From positions 2,604,001 to 2,668,000 of the forward strand of contig JAETXT010000007.1 of the NCBI GenBank assembly GCA_019188255.1: a stretch of 64,000 nucleotides of DNA, given 5' to 3'. Each line of letters starts with the position of its first letter. The stretch's first letter is position 1. The notes below the pieces were generated by a model. That model made no database searches. It saw nothing but the letters and a program-made list of their open reading frames with translations, and had not been told where the DNA came from. This DNA is from Verticillium longisporum. Lineage: Eukaryota; Ascomycota; Sordariomycetes; Glomerellales; Plectosphaerellaceae. Position numbers and translations under genes: made by a program. Positions 51,220-63,597 of this stretch are shown in pieces.

Positions 51220-52326
51220 ATGGTCGAAGTCTTTCCCTCGTCGTACGCCAACCATGGCGTCTCTGCCATCCCCGAGGACTCGCCCATCAACGACGTCTCG
51301 CGCGTTGCCGCTGCCACCGTCGCCGCTCGCATCCTCATGGGCGCCAGCGTCGCTTCTCGGCCCGAGAACAAGACCATGACGCGCGAGGAGCACACGGCCA
51401 TGATGAACGAGCTCAACAAGAAACGTGCCGGCTGGCGAACGCCCCGCCGCGGCTGGTCCTCCACCGACTCTCCGGTCACCGAGTCGAGCGTGCCCACACC
51501 GCCCGAAACAACGCCTTCTCATGCTGGCGACATGTCACATCGCGCTCTTCCCGACCGATCTCTGGCAGCCCAACATGCCGCTGCCAGGAAGCCCGCCGAA
51601 CACACCGCGTCCGGCGAGCAAGCCCAGCGGCCCCGCCCTCCCCTGCCGCCTCCTCGCCGCTCCTACTCCGTCATGGCCTACGAGCCGCCTTCGCCGACCC
51701 ATCGCCTTTCGCGCCGGTTGCCCATCACCGGTCTGCCTCCCGCACTCCCCTACGCTGTCTCTGACTTTCTCGACCCCATTGATAGCACCTGCCTCGGCCT
51801 CGTCAACAAGCAGTTCTATGACATCCACCGCCGCATGCACGGCACCGTCCCCCTGTCCACGCGCCGCGAAGGGCCGAACGACCTGGAGTGGGCATGGCGT
51901 GGCGCCGGCCCCCTCGTCCACCCCTCCTCCGCGCCCCGCATGCCCAAGATTGACGAGCGCGCCGAGTCGTCGTCGTCATCGCCCCCGACGCCCGCCGCCG
52001 CCCCCGTGCAGCGCCAGCCGCACCCCGAGCCGTCCTCGGCCGCTGAGCGCCAGGCGCAGATTCAGGCCCTCGAGCGCCTCCGCGTCAGGGGCCAGGTCTA
52101 CTGTCGCAAGTGCGGCATCTCGCGTTGCGAGCTGCACCGCCACCTGCGCGAGTGGATGGCCTCGGCCGGCCACGGCTACGAGTACTGCTCCGTCAGCGCC
52201 AAGTCCGGCCCGCCCCCCGCCGCCGACGCCAAGGAGTTCTGCCACCTCCGCAGCCCCAAGAAGCCGCACCGCTGCGGCCGGCATACGAGCCGCGGCGGCA
52301 GGACGCCACCCGAGCAGAAGCCGTGA
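51220..52326 (+). CDS. F-box-like protein with C-terminal Cys/His-rich segment
   Basis: A single exon encodes 368 residues. The open frame begins at 51106, but ATG 51220 sits in a strong context (CACCGCCACCATGG) and starts a better-behaved protein. A disordered N-terminal half is rich in Ser, Pro and Arg. A motif of about 40 residues (LPYAVSDFLDPIDSTCLGLV, then NKQFYDIHRRM) looks like a fungal F-box. A long low-complexity linker and a Cys/His-rich end follow (YCRKCGISRCELHRHL, YEYCS, EFCHL, HRCGRH) that could bind zinc. If the F-box reading is right, it would recruit a substrate to an SCF ubiquitin ligase. Confidence 0.65.
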   Translation: MVEVFPSSYANHGVSAIPEDSPINDVSRVAAATVAARILMGASVASRPENKTMTREEHTAMMNELNKKRAGWRTPRRGWSSTDSPVTESSVPTPPETTPSHAGDMSHRALPDRSLAAQHAAARKPAEHTASGEQAQRPRPPLPPPRRSYSVMAYEPPSPTHRLSRRLPITGLPPALPYAVSDFLDPIDSTCLGLVNKQFYDIHRRMHGTVPLSTRREGPNDLEWAWRGAGPLVHPSSAPRMPKIDERAESSSSSPPTPAAAPVQRQPHPEPSSAAERQAQIQALERLRVRGQVYCRKCGISRCELHRHLREWMASAGHGYEYCSVSAKSGPPPAADAKEFCHLRSPKKPHRCGRHTSRGGRTPPEQKP

Positions 52327-53120
52327 GGGGCCCGCGGGTGCGGCTGCTGCCAGGTGCGAGTTTTTGACCATTTTGACTTTGTTTTGAGCGAGGCGTTTGC
52401 GGGTCGGTACGAGACACGACACAGAAGAGACACGACAAATCACAAACCATTTGATGGGCATATATCTGAGATTTTTTCTTTCCACGCATGGATTCACATA
52501 AATGAGAGACGCATATATGCAAGGTGCGGAGACGAAAGAGCATGAACGCCATTTTCTTTTCGGCATGAAGCCAGCAGGATACAGATGAGATGGTTGAGAT
52601 CAGGGGGCATTTTTGGAGCGAGGTCCATGTATACATTGGGCGATCACCAGTGGCTTTTCCCACACGCATACACCACCACCCCCTTTTGCGATTTCTGGAT
52701 TTTTCAGGCACAGCACCCTCCGCATTGGTTGTAGGCGAGCATTGGGTTTCGGTTGGGGGAGGGCGCGCGCGGTGTGTGAGTGGACGGGATCAAGTTTCGG
52801 TGTGTGGCTTGCTTGCTTTCGTTTCGCTGCATGGCACACGCGGGATGGGGGGATGCATGATCGGGCAAGTCTGGGCGGGGGGCGCCTGTGGGCTACCAGC
52901 CTACAGGAGGTTCGCCTTGAGACATGAATGGAATACCAGATTCTTAATTCAATACCACATGGCTTTGACCACTTACTCTGTGTGACGTAGTGCCGGGAGC
53001 TGCTGTCGTCACCCAACCCGCTGCACCGTCTTGGTAGGACCATATATGCGCAATGCTCAAGGGGTTATTCAGCCGCTTACTTTATCCATGCCAAAGTAAC
53101 ACCATATACGCAACGGGATG
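52327..53120. other. 3' flank of the F-box gene
   Basis: No coding frame is supported up to the MITE. Confidence 0.45.
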
Positions 53121-53665
53121 CAGCTCACAGGGGTGAGTCTCAAGTTCATCCTACCTAGTTCGGAGAACCGTCGGGGGGTAGTAGCTTGTGTAATTTAAGG
53201 GGCACGGGCCCCAAATTTCTAAGATAGTATTGTCCGGAAAGGGTAGTATAAGCGAGTAAGAGGGTAATATATCCGAAGTATAAGCTATGTTGAGAGGGCT
53301 TCACTGCTTATGTGAACCCCAATCCAGTGCTTCTGCTATGCTTGCGAGCTCTGAATAGGTAGGGTATATGATATAAGGCTTGTGATGGTTGATTGTTGAT
53401 TGATTGATGCTATCTCTGAATTACCGCTACCTACGTGGGTTAGATATACCCGTCTAATTCACCGATCACGTAAGCCGTGATTCACGTGCTCCTGAGAGCT
53501 ATGAATCCCAGATATCACCATCCTAATCACCGCCCTAGGGAATCCCCTAATATTAGTTCAACAGTATTGTTAATTTATATATTTACTTAAAAGTTATACT
53601 AACTACCCCCCTCGACGTTTCTCCGAACTGGGTAGGATGAACTTGAGACTCACCCCTGTGAGCTG
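53121..53665. mobile_element. MITE with 61-bp terminal inverted repeats
   Basis: The left end (53121-53182) and right end (53603-53665) are inverted copies. Both begin CAGCTCACAGGGGTGAGTCT, and the copies differ at only about three positions, including one extra A in the right copy. The inside (about 420 bp) is clearly richer in A and T than its surroundings and has no open frame, so the element must rely on a transposase made elsewhere. The target duplication is unclear: AGCT at both ends may be part of the repeat or a 4-bp duplication. The near identity of the ends suggests a fairly recent insertion. Confidence 0.85.
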
Positions 53666-53967
53666 TAACCTCTATGCGTAAAAGGTGGGTGGGTGAGCAC
53701 AACTCGGCACGACAATAGGTAGATGTCTCGCTTCCATTCTATTTACTGGAAGAGGCTATAGAAGAAGCACGGTCCGCCCGGGCGCATCATATGAAAAGAA
53801 ACATGTCGCTAGCCCCAAACTCCCGTGACGCCGCCAGTCCAGTATTCCTTCCTGGTCCTTATACCAAACGCCGGGCCATGTCTATAAATGCCGAGCCCAA
53901 CCCAACCGAATCAGAAGGGGAAAGACGCAAAAAGGAAACAAAGAAAGAAAAAAGGAGAGCAACATCG

Positions 53968-55774
53968 CTATAGCTTGTCGGGAATCTTCCACCTAGGCTC
54001 ATCGCACTCTCCCTTGGCCTTGATCCAGTCTTCAATACCCTGCAGGTGCCACCCGCTATGCCATACGTCGGTCGGCTTGTCGATCATGTTGCCCTTGGCC
54101 TCGCGCCGGGGCCCCCCAGTTTGAAGCTACGGCTGGTGCAGCAGATACCGTTGTGGTAGCGGTACTGGAAGCAGCGGCGGTCGAGCGGGTTGCGCGCCGC
54201 CATCTTCTGCTCAAGCTGCCTGCGCATACGGCGCGAGCTCGTCTGCTTGTTGAGGCCACTAGCTTCCCCTGGCCGTCGATCTGGTCAGCGGCAGCAGCGT
54301 CTCGTACGGCTTCATTCTCCGCCTCCTCAATAGCGTCTTCGTAGGCTTCCTCGACACCTTCATACTCGCACACTCTTGCACAGGCCGCAAGAGAGGTGTG
54401 GGCCTCTGCCTCGATAGAGTTCTTGTCGGCGTCTTTCTTCTCGCGCTTCAGGGTCTTGGGGTCCGCCTCCTTTCGAACAAAGGGGCTTGGATCGATGTAG
54501 CAGACGTCCTCCGAGAGATTGTCCCAATGGGTGCGTGCAGCGACCATCTTGTTCGCAACAAAGGCCTTGTAAAGGTCCTTCATGAGGATGATGTTCTGTA
54601 AACGGGTTAGTGGCCAAAACGCTAAACTGACCAAGAGGTCTGCACTTACGTTCTTCTTGCGCGTCTGCTCAAACTGCCACATGGCGCTGACCTCCTCCGA
54701 GTCCATGTGATGCATGGTCAAAATCGGCTCGCACCAATGCCTGGGCCCGTAAGGCAGAGTGCTAGGTTTCTCTCCATTGAACATGGGATGCGCGTGCTGC
54801 AGCTTGATGCCCTCGTTCTCGAGAATGGCCTTGGCGACCAGCTGATCGCCGCAGCAGTGACTGCGCGCCTTGTCATCGTAGAATTCGGGCAACCCAATGA
54901 CGCCTTCGACAAGGTTGCGAACCATGGCGCCGCTGAGGAGATAGCCGCTGCCACCGTGGGCAAACGGGATACCCGCAAGCATGGCGCCGCTGCCGATATA
55001 AGCGGGCTCCTCGAGGGGGTCGACGACGGGGCTCTTTGTTTGGAGCCAGTAGGCGAGGCTCGGCCAGACAATGTAGGTGTCTGCTTCAGTAAAGAGGTAC
55101 CATGTTTGGTTGGGGCGCATCTGCCAGGCGCGCTCGATGATGTGAAGGAATTTGTACTTGTCGAGACTCCATGCGGCAGTAGCAGCAGCACCGCGGTAGG
55201 TGTTGAGGCAAGACTTTTGGGCGACAGGGCACTCGGCCTGTGTGCGGTACAGGTCGAATTCGGGATTGTCGGCCTTGACCTTGTCGGAAACGTCGGCGAG
55301 GGCGTCATAGACATGCCACTGGCCGACTTGCTGCTCGCGGTCAGAGAAGAGCAGGAAGTCGGGCAGACATTGAAAGTTGGTCAGGAGCTGTGTGGGCAGC
55401 TTGTCGAAGACCTCGGTAGCGCCCGTCTTCATGACGGTGAGGATGCCCTGGGTGTCAGGAAAGTCGCGGCAGGGGTTCGTGCCAAAGTCATATTCGCGGA
55501 CAACGTGATCCTCGGTGCCCTGCTGGTATAGGGTGTTGTTGTGGGTACGCCCTGCTTGATAGATGGTCTGCAGGCCATCGGTAATGGCGCGCTGCACATG
55601 GACGGTCTGCTCTCGAAACTGCGTTTGGTTGTAGAAGCTGAAGATGGCGAGCAGGCCGAGGGTCATGAGCAGCATCGGGCGCCAAGAGCGGCGGGAGTAC
55701 GGGTTGGAGAGCATTCTCCGGGTCCCGAGTGGTGTGGGGGGCTTGGAGGGGAGGGGCAGGGGTTCGAAGGGCAT
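53968..55774 (-). CDS. type II membrane glycosyltransferase, GT31-like
   Basis: Two exons (54651-55774, 53968-54595) are joined by a 55-nt intron. A short cytosolic tail and one membrane segment (PMLLMTLGLLAIFSFY) mark a Golgi type II protein. The lumenal domain has FLHIIERAWQMRPNQTWYLF, the metal-binding-type motif TEADTYIVW, and GGSGYLLSGAMVRNLV with a nearby CCGD, as in fungal GT31/Fringe-like enzymes. The C-terminus (RCFQYRYHNGICCTSRSFKLG and WHLQGIEDWIKAKGEC) is spread over three frames. One extra base at 54066-54069 region equivalents is needed: at the C4 run 54266-54269 and at the G4 run 54108-54111 (plus strand). ATG 55774 was chosen; the open frame above it has no ATG. Confidence 0.75.
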
Positions 55775-58700
55775 TGAGAGCCGTGAGGGCCGGGCCCAGT
55801 GAGTGATGGCCGTCAACAAGGGAATCCGGAGTCAGCGTCCAAGTCGTCAGTGTAGAGAGCTATAGGAGGTTGCGTCTGATGCAACTCAAAATGGGCGGTG
55901 GTCGGGGAGGGAGGGAGGTGAAGTTGGCCTGACAGAGGAATGTTGAGATACAAGAATGGGCGAGTCTGACACTAGGTCAACGTGACAAAAGAGAGGGCAC
56001 GTTGTTTGGGGGGTGGTATTCCAAGAGGTGCAGTTCCTTGATTGGTGACGCGTATGGCAGAGTGCCGCGAGTGGGGATGTGCAGACGCAACGAGGCACTT
56101 GGGCACTTAGGGTAAGGTAGATGAGTAGTAGTGGTGGCCCGTTCCTAGTGACGGGATGGTTCTGGATGAATGATGGGTTTCTTGGTGAGGCACGCCAGAT
56201 GAGGCAAGGTGACGGGATGCAGGATGGGATTCGAGGTGGAGAATCCCCTCAAGCCAAGAGAGCCGCGCAGTCAAGGACCTTAGCTCGATTCGATGGAGAT
56301 GGAAATGGAAACGGGTGGGACTCCGGGACCATCGCCAGAAAGCAGCCAGGAGACGGGAACCAGTGTGCGCACTCGTGACGCAAAAGGGACACTAGCAGGC
56401 CCGTCGGAGGTTTGTATTGAATAGATGATTTTGCACCTCAGCCAGGAGGAGAAATGAAGCTCAGGGATGAGTGGAAAGAAACGAAGGGGAGAGAAGCAGC
56501 AGGAGGAAAGCCAAAGTCGGGTACGGCAAGGAAAGAGCAGCTAAGCTAACTGCCTAAGTCTAGGCAGGTAGGCAAGGTACCTGAGGTAGCTAGGAAAATA
56601 TCGCGTAGACCAGGTAGTAGTACTGAGTAAGGGGAACGAAGAACGTAGGGAAGGTTCGATAATTTGTCCCCTCCAAAACGAGGGACGCGCGCAAGAGAGA
56701 GAGAGAGATAGAGAGAGAGGGAGAGAGAGGGATAAGATGGATGAATGAATTGCATTCGTCAGGGCAGCAGCACCGAATCGGGACGAGAAATCAATCCAGC
56801 CAGACCGGCCCCCTTTTCTTTCTTTCACAAAAGGGGAATCAGACGAAGAAGAAAAAGAATACAGATTGTCTGTCTGTCCCTGCTCTGCACTCCACTGTTC
56901 ACCAGGTATTCACTATCCGCCAATCCATAGCCCACTGTTCGAGTCGAAAGTTCACGGTTCGCTGATCTGCTCCTGCTCTGCACTGACGTAGGCGTAGGCG
57001 CCAGGGGGTCTCCAGCAGCATGTCAAGCTGCTGCAGCATGAGTGAGTTGCAGATGGAAGAAGCACCCAATCCCAGCTCGTTATGAGGCGACAGGGGTGGA
57101 CAGAAGGACAGGTACCCAGCATGGAACACGAGGCGCAGTAGACGGGGCGGGCGCGGCAGGCGGAGCTTCTTTCTCGATGGCCAGACTCATGGTTTCAAGA
57201 CGGGCAGATCTCAAAAGTATTTTGCCTTGGTCACGAATGTCCATCAAATGTCTGCTGGTTTCTTTGCAGAGTTGTCCCTACCTTCTCCATGTCCCTAGGT
57301 ATCTAGATACGGTACTCAGGGATGCAAGTAAACACTAGGCAGGTCTGGTGGCGCTGGTGTGGCAGCGCTGACAGTCCGGGACGGGCGGAGCCTCCAAACA
57401 GTCGCTCTCCCTAAAGTAGAGGTACCTACTAGCCAACCCTCGCAGGAGAGAAGAAGAATGGGACTCATCTAACCCGGCCCTGCTCTCCTTCTTCTCTCCT
57501 TTCCAGATCTACGGCACAAGAAGGGAGCCCGCATTCCACATATCTGTCCAATCGCCCTTCCCCCCCTCGACCTGTTCCCGTCCTCCCTCCGTCCACCCCT
57601 CGAGTCAGTCAGCCTTTTTGATCGCTCGAGCACAATGTGGATGAGCGCAGAAAAAGTGCATCCCGTAGACGATCCGAATCTCACCCAAACCAAGATGTGC
57701 ACAATTCATGTTCGCTTCAGGCTTGGCTGGGCGCCCCCACCTCCCGCCTGCCCACCACCACCGTTGACCTGCCTTGCCAACCTTGTCTTGGAGTGTGATG
57801 GGGGGCCCGCCGTTGCAGAGAGCCACGCAAGTGTTGCATCATGATGAGATGGCTCTCGTCGCGCGGCTTGCCCGGTGCCCCGGTCGAGCCACGTCGCTCT
57901 TCCAAATGGGGCCAGGGGAAATGTCTGAATCGTATCACCGGCATATACCGGCTGTTGTCCGACTCCGGGGTGGGAGGAGAAGGAGAACGAGGAGCCTCAA
58001 CAGGGTTTCTTCGAACGTAATGCCACGGTACACAAGCAATTTGGCTGGAACGTCAAAGTAGCGTACCCAAAGCCAAGGTGTGTTTCATGGATCAGACGAT
58101 CGGTCGGCCTTCGTGGCAGCGGAGTGTGGGATGGCTGGCCCAGCGCAAGCCACGAGCCGCAGCCTCATTCCGTCAGCCACTTTCCAGGAATCGCGTCCCG
58201 ACTTCATCATTTTTTCTTCGTGCTTGTGAGGTCCGTGTGCACCATTCGGAGCCTTTCATCATGGAAATCAAATCAAAATTGCATGCCAGTCGCCCAACCG
58301 AAAAGAAAACACTTGGCCGACTGAAATTCACAGACCTCCTTTAGCCTGTCCAATTCTTTCACCCAGTCCTGCCCAGTCCCCCACCCTTTCCAAATGATGA
58401 GAACCCTCCCACTCAAGCCCAACACAAGCACCACACATCTTTGCCCATGTACACTATACGCACTAGCAGAACAGAACCGGCCAGATGACCCAAGCACCAA
58501 TTATCCAGCAAGAAACGAAGAATGAGGAAGCGGAAGAGGAAGAAGAAGAAAAAAAAGCAAATATGAAGAAGAACGAGACAAGGTATCAAACACTCCGAAC
58601 ACTGCGCGCTCCTTCCATAGCATCACAGCTCGTGCGTCCAGACGCCGACAACGCCCATAAACGCCGCTTTCCCACCATGGCGCGCGCTAGCCGTCTCCAC

Positions 58701-58869
58701 CTCATAGCTGTCTCTTCCCGCGAAGGACGCTTGACTAAATCTGTGGACGAGGTACATGTAGAGCGGACGCGTGTGCTTGTCGGGTGCCCGTGCTATTAGT
58801 TTATTTTCACCTTTACCAACCTGCCATGCGGGGCTGATGCGGCAGCATTTTGTAAAGGGCTGAGGCGCG
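55775..58869. other. 3.1-kb intergenic region with a GA repeat
   Basis: No supported gene. It contains a GAGAGA-rich tract (56694-56731) and several CTAGG/TACCT palindromes (about 56561-56600, 57293-57310, 57419-57432). A lysine-rich frame at 58485-58799 is low complexity and not credible. Confidence 0.45.
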
Positions 58870-60209
58870 TTACTTCCTCAAAACAGCGTCGTACACGCTG
58901 ACGAGGCCAGTGATGGCAGCGCCTGTCAGCACGCCCTGCCACCCTCCGTAGAGGGCCGAGTTGATGCGGTCGATCGAGTCCGTCTCGACGAGACCGAGCG
59001 TCACGCGCTGGCCGAGCACCAGGAACGATGCAAGAGCCTTGATGATGCTGAAAACAAGCGGGTCCACGTTGTAGTCGGGCTCGGCGTTGGCTGCCGAGCG
59101 GCCCCGGCGCACCGTCGGCCGGCTAGCGGCGCTCAGGTTGTAAAAGTAGCCAAAGATGGACGGCAGAACCAGCGACGTCGCCGTCCAGGTGAGAACAGGC
59201 GACCAGAATGTCGACGTTAGGATTTGGAAAATGTCCGTCACGTACACTGGTTGCGGGTTGTTGCCCAGGGCGGGGAACGATGGGATCGTAAAGGCGTACA
59301 CGTTGGGCAGCACCTCGCGCTTGAGGCACCAGAGCTCAAACGCCGCAATGGTGAAGATGATGGCAGTCACGGTCGACAGTGACTCGCGCACAGCCAGTGT
59401 GCGCTCCGTGATGCCAGACTCCTGGTAGATGGACGAGACGCGCTCGCGCACCGCGACGGTACCGCGATCGACGACCTCGGCCACCTCAGCCGGCGTCGCG
59501 GGCAGCGGGATGCGGCTGGCAAGGGCGAGAGCGCGGGCCGGGGTGCGCGCGACGAGGGCACTCGCGGGGTCGCTCTCCGCGTCGGGTTCCGAGCTGCGAC
59601 GCGTTAGGTCGACTGCAGGTGATCATGGTCGGCGCAGAGGCCGAGCGCGAGCTTTGCGAGCTCTACGACTGGTGTTACTTACTCGGGGCTGAGGATCTCA
59701 GCAGAGGCCGCTCGCGTCGCGCGGCGCCTGACGACCTTCAGCGCGTCATCCCTGGGCAGGTCTCGCTTGGTGGGCGAGCCGGCTGCCCTGGCGCGGCTGT
59801 TGTAGAGGGGGTGAGGCGCGGCTCGGTCGCCCACTTGCCCTCATGCTCGGCGAGGTACTCGTCGAGAGTCACTTCCAAATCGGCCTTCTTCTGTCCTTCG
59901 TAGCTGGAGGAGAAACGTGTCAGTCAAGTGCAACTGAAGGCCAAAATAACGCGCCTTCGGGGCGGGGGTGGGAGTGGAATGGTCGACAGGGACGCGCGCC
60001 GGTCGATATGATATGATGGCGATGCGCCGCACGCTCCAGCACGCCCAGCACGAAGCGCAGGCTATCAAACGCCCGAGGGCGAGGAACTCTCGTGGTTTCT
60101 GCGCGAGGCAGACGGGATGCGAGACGTACCCTTGAAGGTTGACAAGTTCGGCGAGCTCGACGAGATCGCTTTTGCGCTGTCTCGCGAGCCACGCATTCGA
60201 TGTAGACAT
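58870..60209 (-). CDS. fungal membrane protein with N-terminal SAP-like motif
   Basis: Three exons (60130-60209, 59683-59903, 58870-59593) give about 341 residues. The N-terminus (WLARQRKSDLVELAELVNLQ, then KADLEVTLDEYLAEH) looks like a SAP/HeH helix-turn-helix fold. A basic, disordered linker follows, then about four hydrophobic segments: ESLSTVTAIIFTIAAFELW, SPVLTWTATSLVLPSIFGYF, PLVFSIIKALASFLVLG and GVLTGAAITGLVSVYDAVL. Such an order suggests a nuclear-envelope or ER membrane protein with a nucleic-acid or chromatin contact, but I do not recognise a named family. ATG 60209 lies in GCCACCATGT. One C is missing in the run at 59807-59811 (G5 on plus), between RLTP and YNSRARAAGSP. Intron 1 is unusually long here (226 nt). 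Confidence 0.7.
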
Positions 60210-60913
60210 GGTGGCCATTGGGCTTCAACGGATGGGTGAAGTTGGGTACCGGATGAGTCGCGTCGCTTCAGCGATTGTGGCTATTGCAAAGATGCCGTTT
60301 GATGATATTGCTGGGAGGCCGACGACAAGGTTGTTGATGGGGGATTCTAGCAAACGAGGATGATGTTGTTACTGAAGCTAGACGTGTGGAGGAGGGGGTG
60401 TCAAGGCGTTCGGGAGCTGGGGTCCTCTCAGTTGCGGTGAGTTGTTTATGTTTTCCCTAACGGGGGGTTCTTGTTTTGGTTGGTGCGGTGAACCCGTGAT
60501 GGGGGAAGTAATGGGGGATTGCCGGGGATGTGGGCGCCCTGGAAGGCGTGCAGGGGGGGGGTCCCACCTACTCCTTCCCGTCCCGTCTGCTGCCACGACG
60601 CGGTGCAGTCACCAGACCCAGAGCCATGTTGGTCTTGGTCGCTCCTGTCGCCAATCTGGGACCGGCGCGTCAGGCGCGTTCCTCTGGTCTTCCTTCACTT
60701 GGTCAGGAGCCCGGTAGTCCCTTCCATAAGGTATTGATGCCTTGGCATGTACACTCTCTTCGGTATGGGGACCCGCTCTACTTAATATCAAGCACGCCAT
60801 GGCAATACCTACGCGTAACCTCCTTTGCATTCTATCTACATGTATCTACCTGACCTACCTACCTACCTAGGTAGGTAGTTCCCGACCAAAGGCAGAGACC
60901 AAAGGCACATAAC
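60210..60913. other. intergenic region
   Basis: This stretch lies between the SAP-like gene and the 3' end of the P450 gene. A CTACCTACCTAGGTAGGTAG palindrome is at about 60857-60880. No coding frame is supported. Confidence 0.45.
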
Positions 60914-63053
60914 TCAGGTCCCGTCATCTACAAAGTTCACAAACCTCTCCTGTCCCCGGGGCACCAACCTGACAGGAACATGCGATCCTGGAGGCAGCTT
61001 CACCGTGATCAACGACGCCAGAGTAGTCATCAGCTCCCGGAAGCGTGCCTGTGCCTTGGCATATAGGATCCGCCTTGCCGCCCTGTCCATCCTCTCGACC
61101 TCCTCGTCCGTCGCCCACTCGTCCACGGCCAGTTCGACGCTGTACTTCTGGAAGAGAACCGAGATGGCCACCATGACCTCAGCTTGCGCGATTCGCCGCC
61201 CGATGCAGCTTCGAGGGCCGTCGCCGAAGGGCGTGTACGCTCCCGGTGCAGGCCTGAACATCTTCTCGCTCGTGTCGGTGAACCGGAAACTGTCGTTGTC
61301 TTCGGCAATATTGGCCTGTTGACCTTCGGTCCCGCCCGACTGCACAGACCCGTCACCAGTCCTGAACCAGCGCTCCGGGATGTAGTCGTCCAAGTCGTTC
61401 TCCTTGTCCGTGATGCGACTCGGCTGCGTCGGCCACAGATTCGGGTTGCGGTGCGCTGCGAGAGACACCACCAGTATGTGCGCGTTCCCTGGCAGAGCGT
61501 GCCTCTGGCCGTTAATGGTCACAATGCCATCCCTCTCAGGGTTGACCCGCTTCGGCAGCTCGCCCGCAGCTGGGATGAGCCGGAGCGTCTCGTTCAGGGA
61601 TGCTCCGATCATGGATGCGCTCATGGGATTGATGCAATCTTCATATTTCCAGCTCGCCGGGTTACGATCGCGATCAAAAATGTTATCAATGTCTCTCTGC
61701 ACTGCCCTCTGGGAGGCAGGACGCGCTGCCAGGTGGACGGCAGTGAAGTGCGTCGCGTTCGCTGTCGTCTCATGGCCGGCGATGAACATGATGAAAGCGT
61801 TGCCAATAATTTCCGAGTCTGACAGCAGCGGTTCTGGGGCAAGCCTCAGCTGACCCGATGCGGCGCCCCCAGACTGCTTTTCGGTACCACTGCTGGTGAC
61901 TTTCGTAGGCTCCTCGCGCGCGTACTTGGTGCGGACGAGATGCCCGAGCAGGTCCATCCCCGGATCGCCGTTGTTGAACTTGATGACATCTTCCGTCTTG
62001 TTCCGAATCATCTCATCAATGTACTTGTCAAAGTCCTCTCGCGCATCCGCTGCGCGTTTGGTGCATTCGAAGGGCAGGCGTCTTAGGACCCACGGCGGCG
62101 CCAGCATCAGCCACATGATGTTCGACATGTTGCCCACAAGGCACTCCGAAAAGCTCGTAGTGTAGCCTTCCGGGACCTCCAGGCTCTCAAACTTGTGCCA
62201 CTTGGGATCCGCATGTTTGGGCGAGGCCTGTCCCGGCCACAGTATGCGGAGGCCGAAGCCGACGAAGCCAATAACGCCCAGCGCGAAGCGGCACGTATCT
62301 CGGTCGACGCTCTCGATGGTGCCTGTGTGCGGCGTGCCGTCTTCGTTCACGGTCCAGTAGCGGATCATGCTCTGGCTCTGCGCAACGGCCTCCTGGAAGA
62401 TGAGAGCGACATTCTTCTCCGTAAAGGCCGGCGACGTGGCCTTCCTGTGCCGTCGCCATGCCGCTCCCTCGGTTGAAAGAAGGTTATCGCCGTATTGCCG
62501 CAGAATGTCGTAGATCTCGAGAAGCTTGTGGAACTTGTCCCGCTGCTGGCTGACTTGATGGATCACCTCGGCGCTGTCGGTGATGATGAGGATCTGAAAG
62601 GGCGAGACGAGAGCAAACGTTTCGCCGTGTTTCGCAAACGGATGGTGGTGGTACTTGATAGCCCAGTTATCCAGCATGATGCTGCCGCGCCGGGGATTAG
62701 CACATGCACACGAGGTTCGGCGGCTGGGAGCTCAGGTTTGGAGCACGTACTCGATCCAGTTCTCCCACCATGCTCGCGGGAGGCGCTTGACGAGTGGTGC
62801 CCATATCGGCGAGCTGAACTTGAAGACGAGCGAAAACGGCGAGAAGGCTGAGGTTCTCTTGTTAGCACATGTTCATCCTCCCTCGCCATCAGCCCGCTGC
62901 GGGGGGGTGCAATAACTCACGCGCCAGAACCCATGGAAGCCCCGTCTTCTTGACCTCGTAGATGTTGCGTAGCAGTCCCGTGACGATGCGGATAGGCAGG
63001 TAGACAAGGTAGAGGCCCAGTGCCCACAGCAGTAACGTCGCCCAATTCTGCAT
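60914..63053 (-). CDS. cytochrome P450 monooxygenase
   Basis: Three exons (62921-63053, 62751-62847, 60914-62681) join in frame to 665 residues, longer than most P450s. An N-terminal membrane anchor (ATLLLWALGLYLVYLPIRIV) places it in the ER. Further on are the WRRHRKATSPAF region, I-helix FIAGHETTAN, ExxR in ASLNETLRLIP, PERW and heme-binding FGDGPRSCIGRRIA with its cysteine thiolate. All core motifs are intact. Extra length comes partly from polar inserts (around KVTSSGTEKQSGGAAS and GDGSVQSGGTEGQQ). The family and substrate cannot be assigned, and no polyketide, peptide or terpene synthase gene is in the window. Confidence 0.93.
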
Positions 63054-63597
63054 GGTTCTCCTGATTGTCTGGCAAGAGACGATGTGCTTGTGGTTTAAAG
63101 AGGCGATGCCCTGACAGATCCGATATTCCGTCTCTACTCCAGTCGAGGCAGAGGAACACGCAGTACGGAAGGGTATTTCTACCTCATCGAACACGGGCCT
63201 AGAATCAATTTATTTTCTACTCTTTCTGTGCTCCTTCAAACGAGTGATTCATCTGACGGCATTGTTCTCACCCGCTCGGGTTGGATTGTTCTCGACGTTG
63301 TACCCTGTATGCCCCAAGCTACCTAGGTAGCTTTGGAGGCTCTACATCGCAGTGCGGGAAAGCATCTCCACGGTGGGAGTTTGTCACTGCAGATAAAGAA
63401 TAGGAGGATTACGGGCAACTGCCCTGCCCAGCCCGTGTCTGAATCGTCCGTTTGTGAAGGACCGTGGTGTCATTAACGCCACATACGAGAACAATCAGAT
63501 CGAAGATATTGTTCCCCCAACCCCCGAAATTCTACTGGTCAGATAGCTTTCCACAATCGATAAAACGAGTGCAAAGACAAGTTCAATACCCAGCGCT
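63054..63597. other. intergenic region
   Basis: Upstream region of the P450 gene. A GCTACCTAGGTAGC palindrome is at about 63319-63332. No coding frame is supported. Confidence 0.45.
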
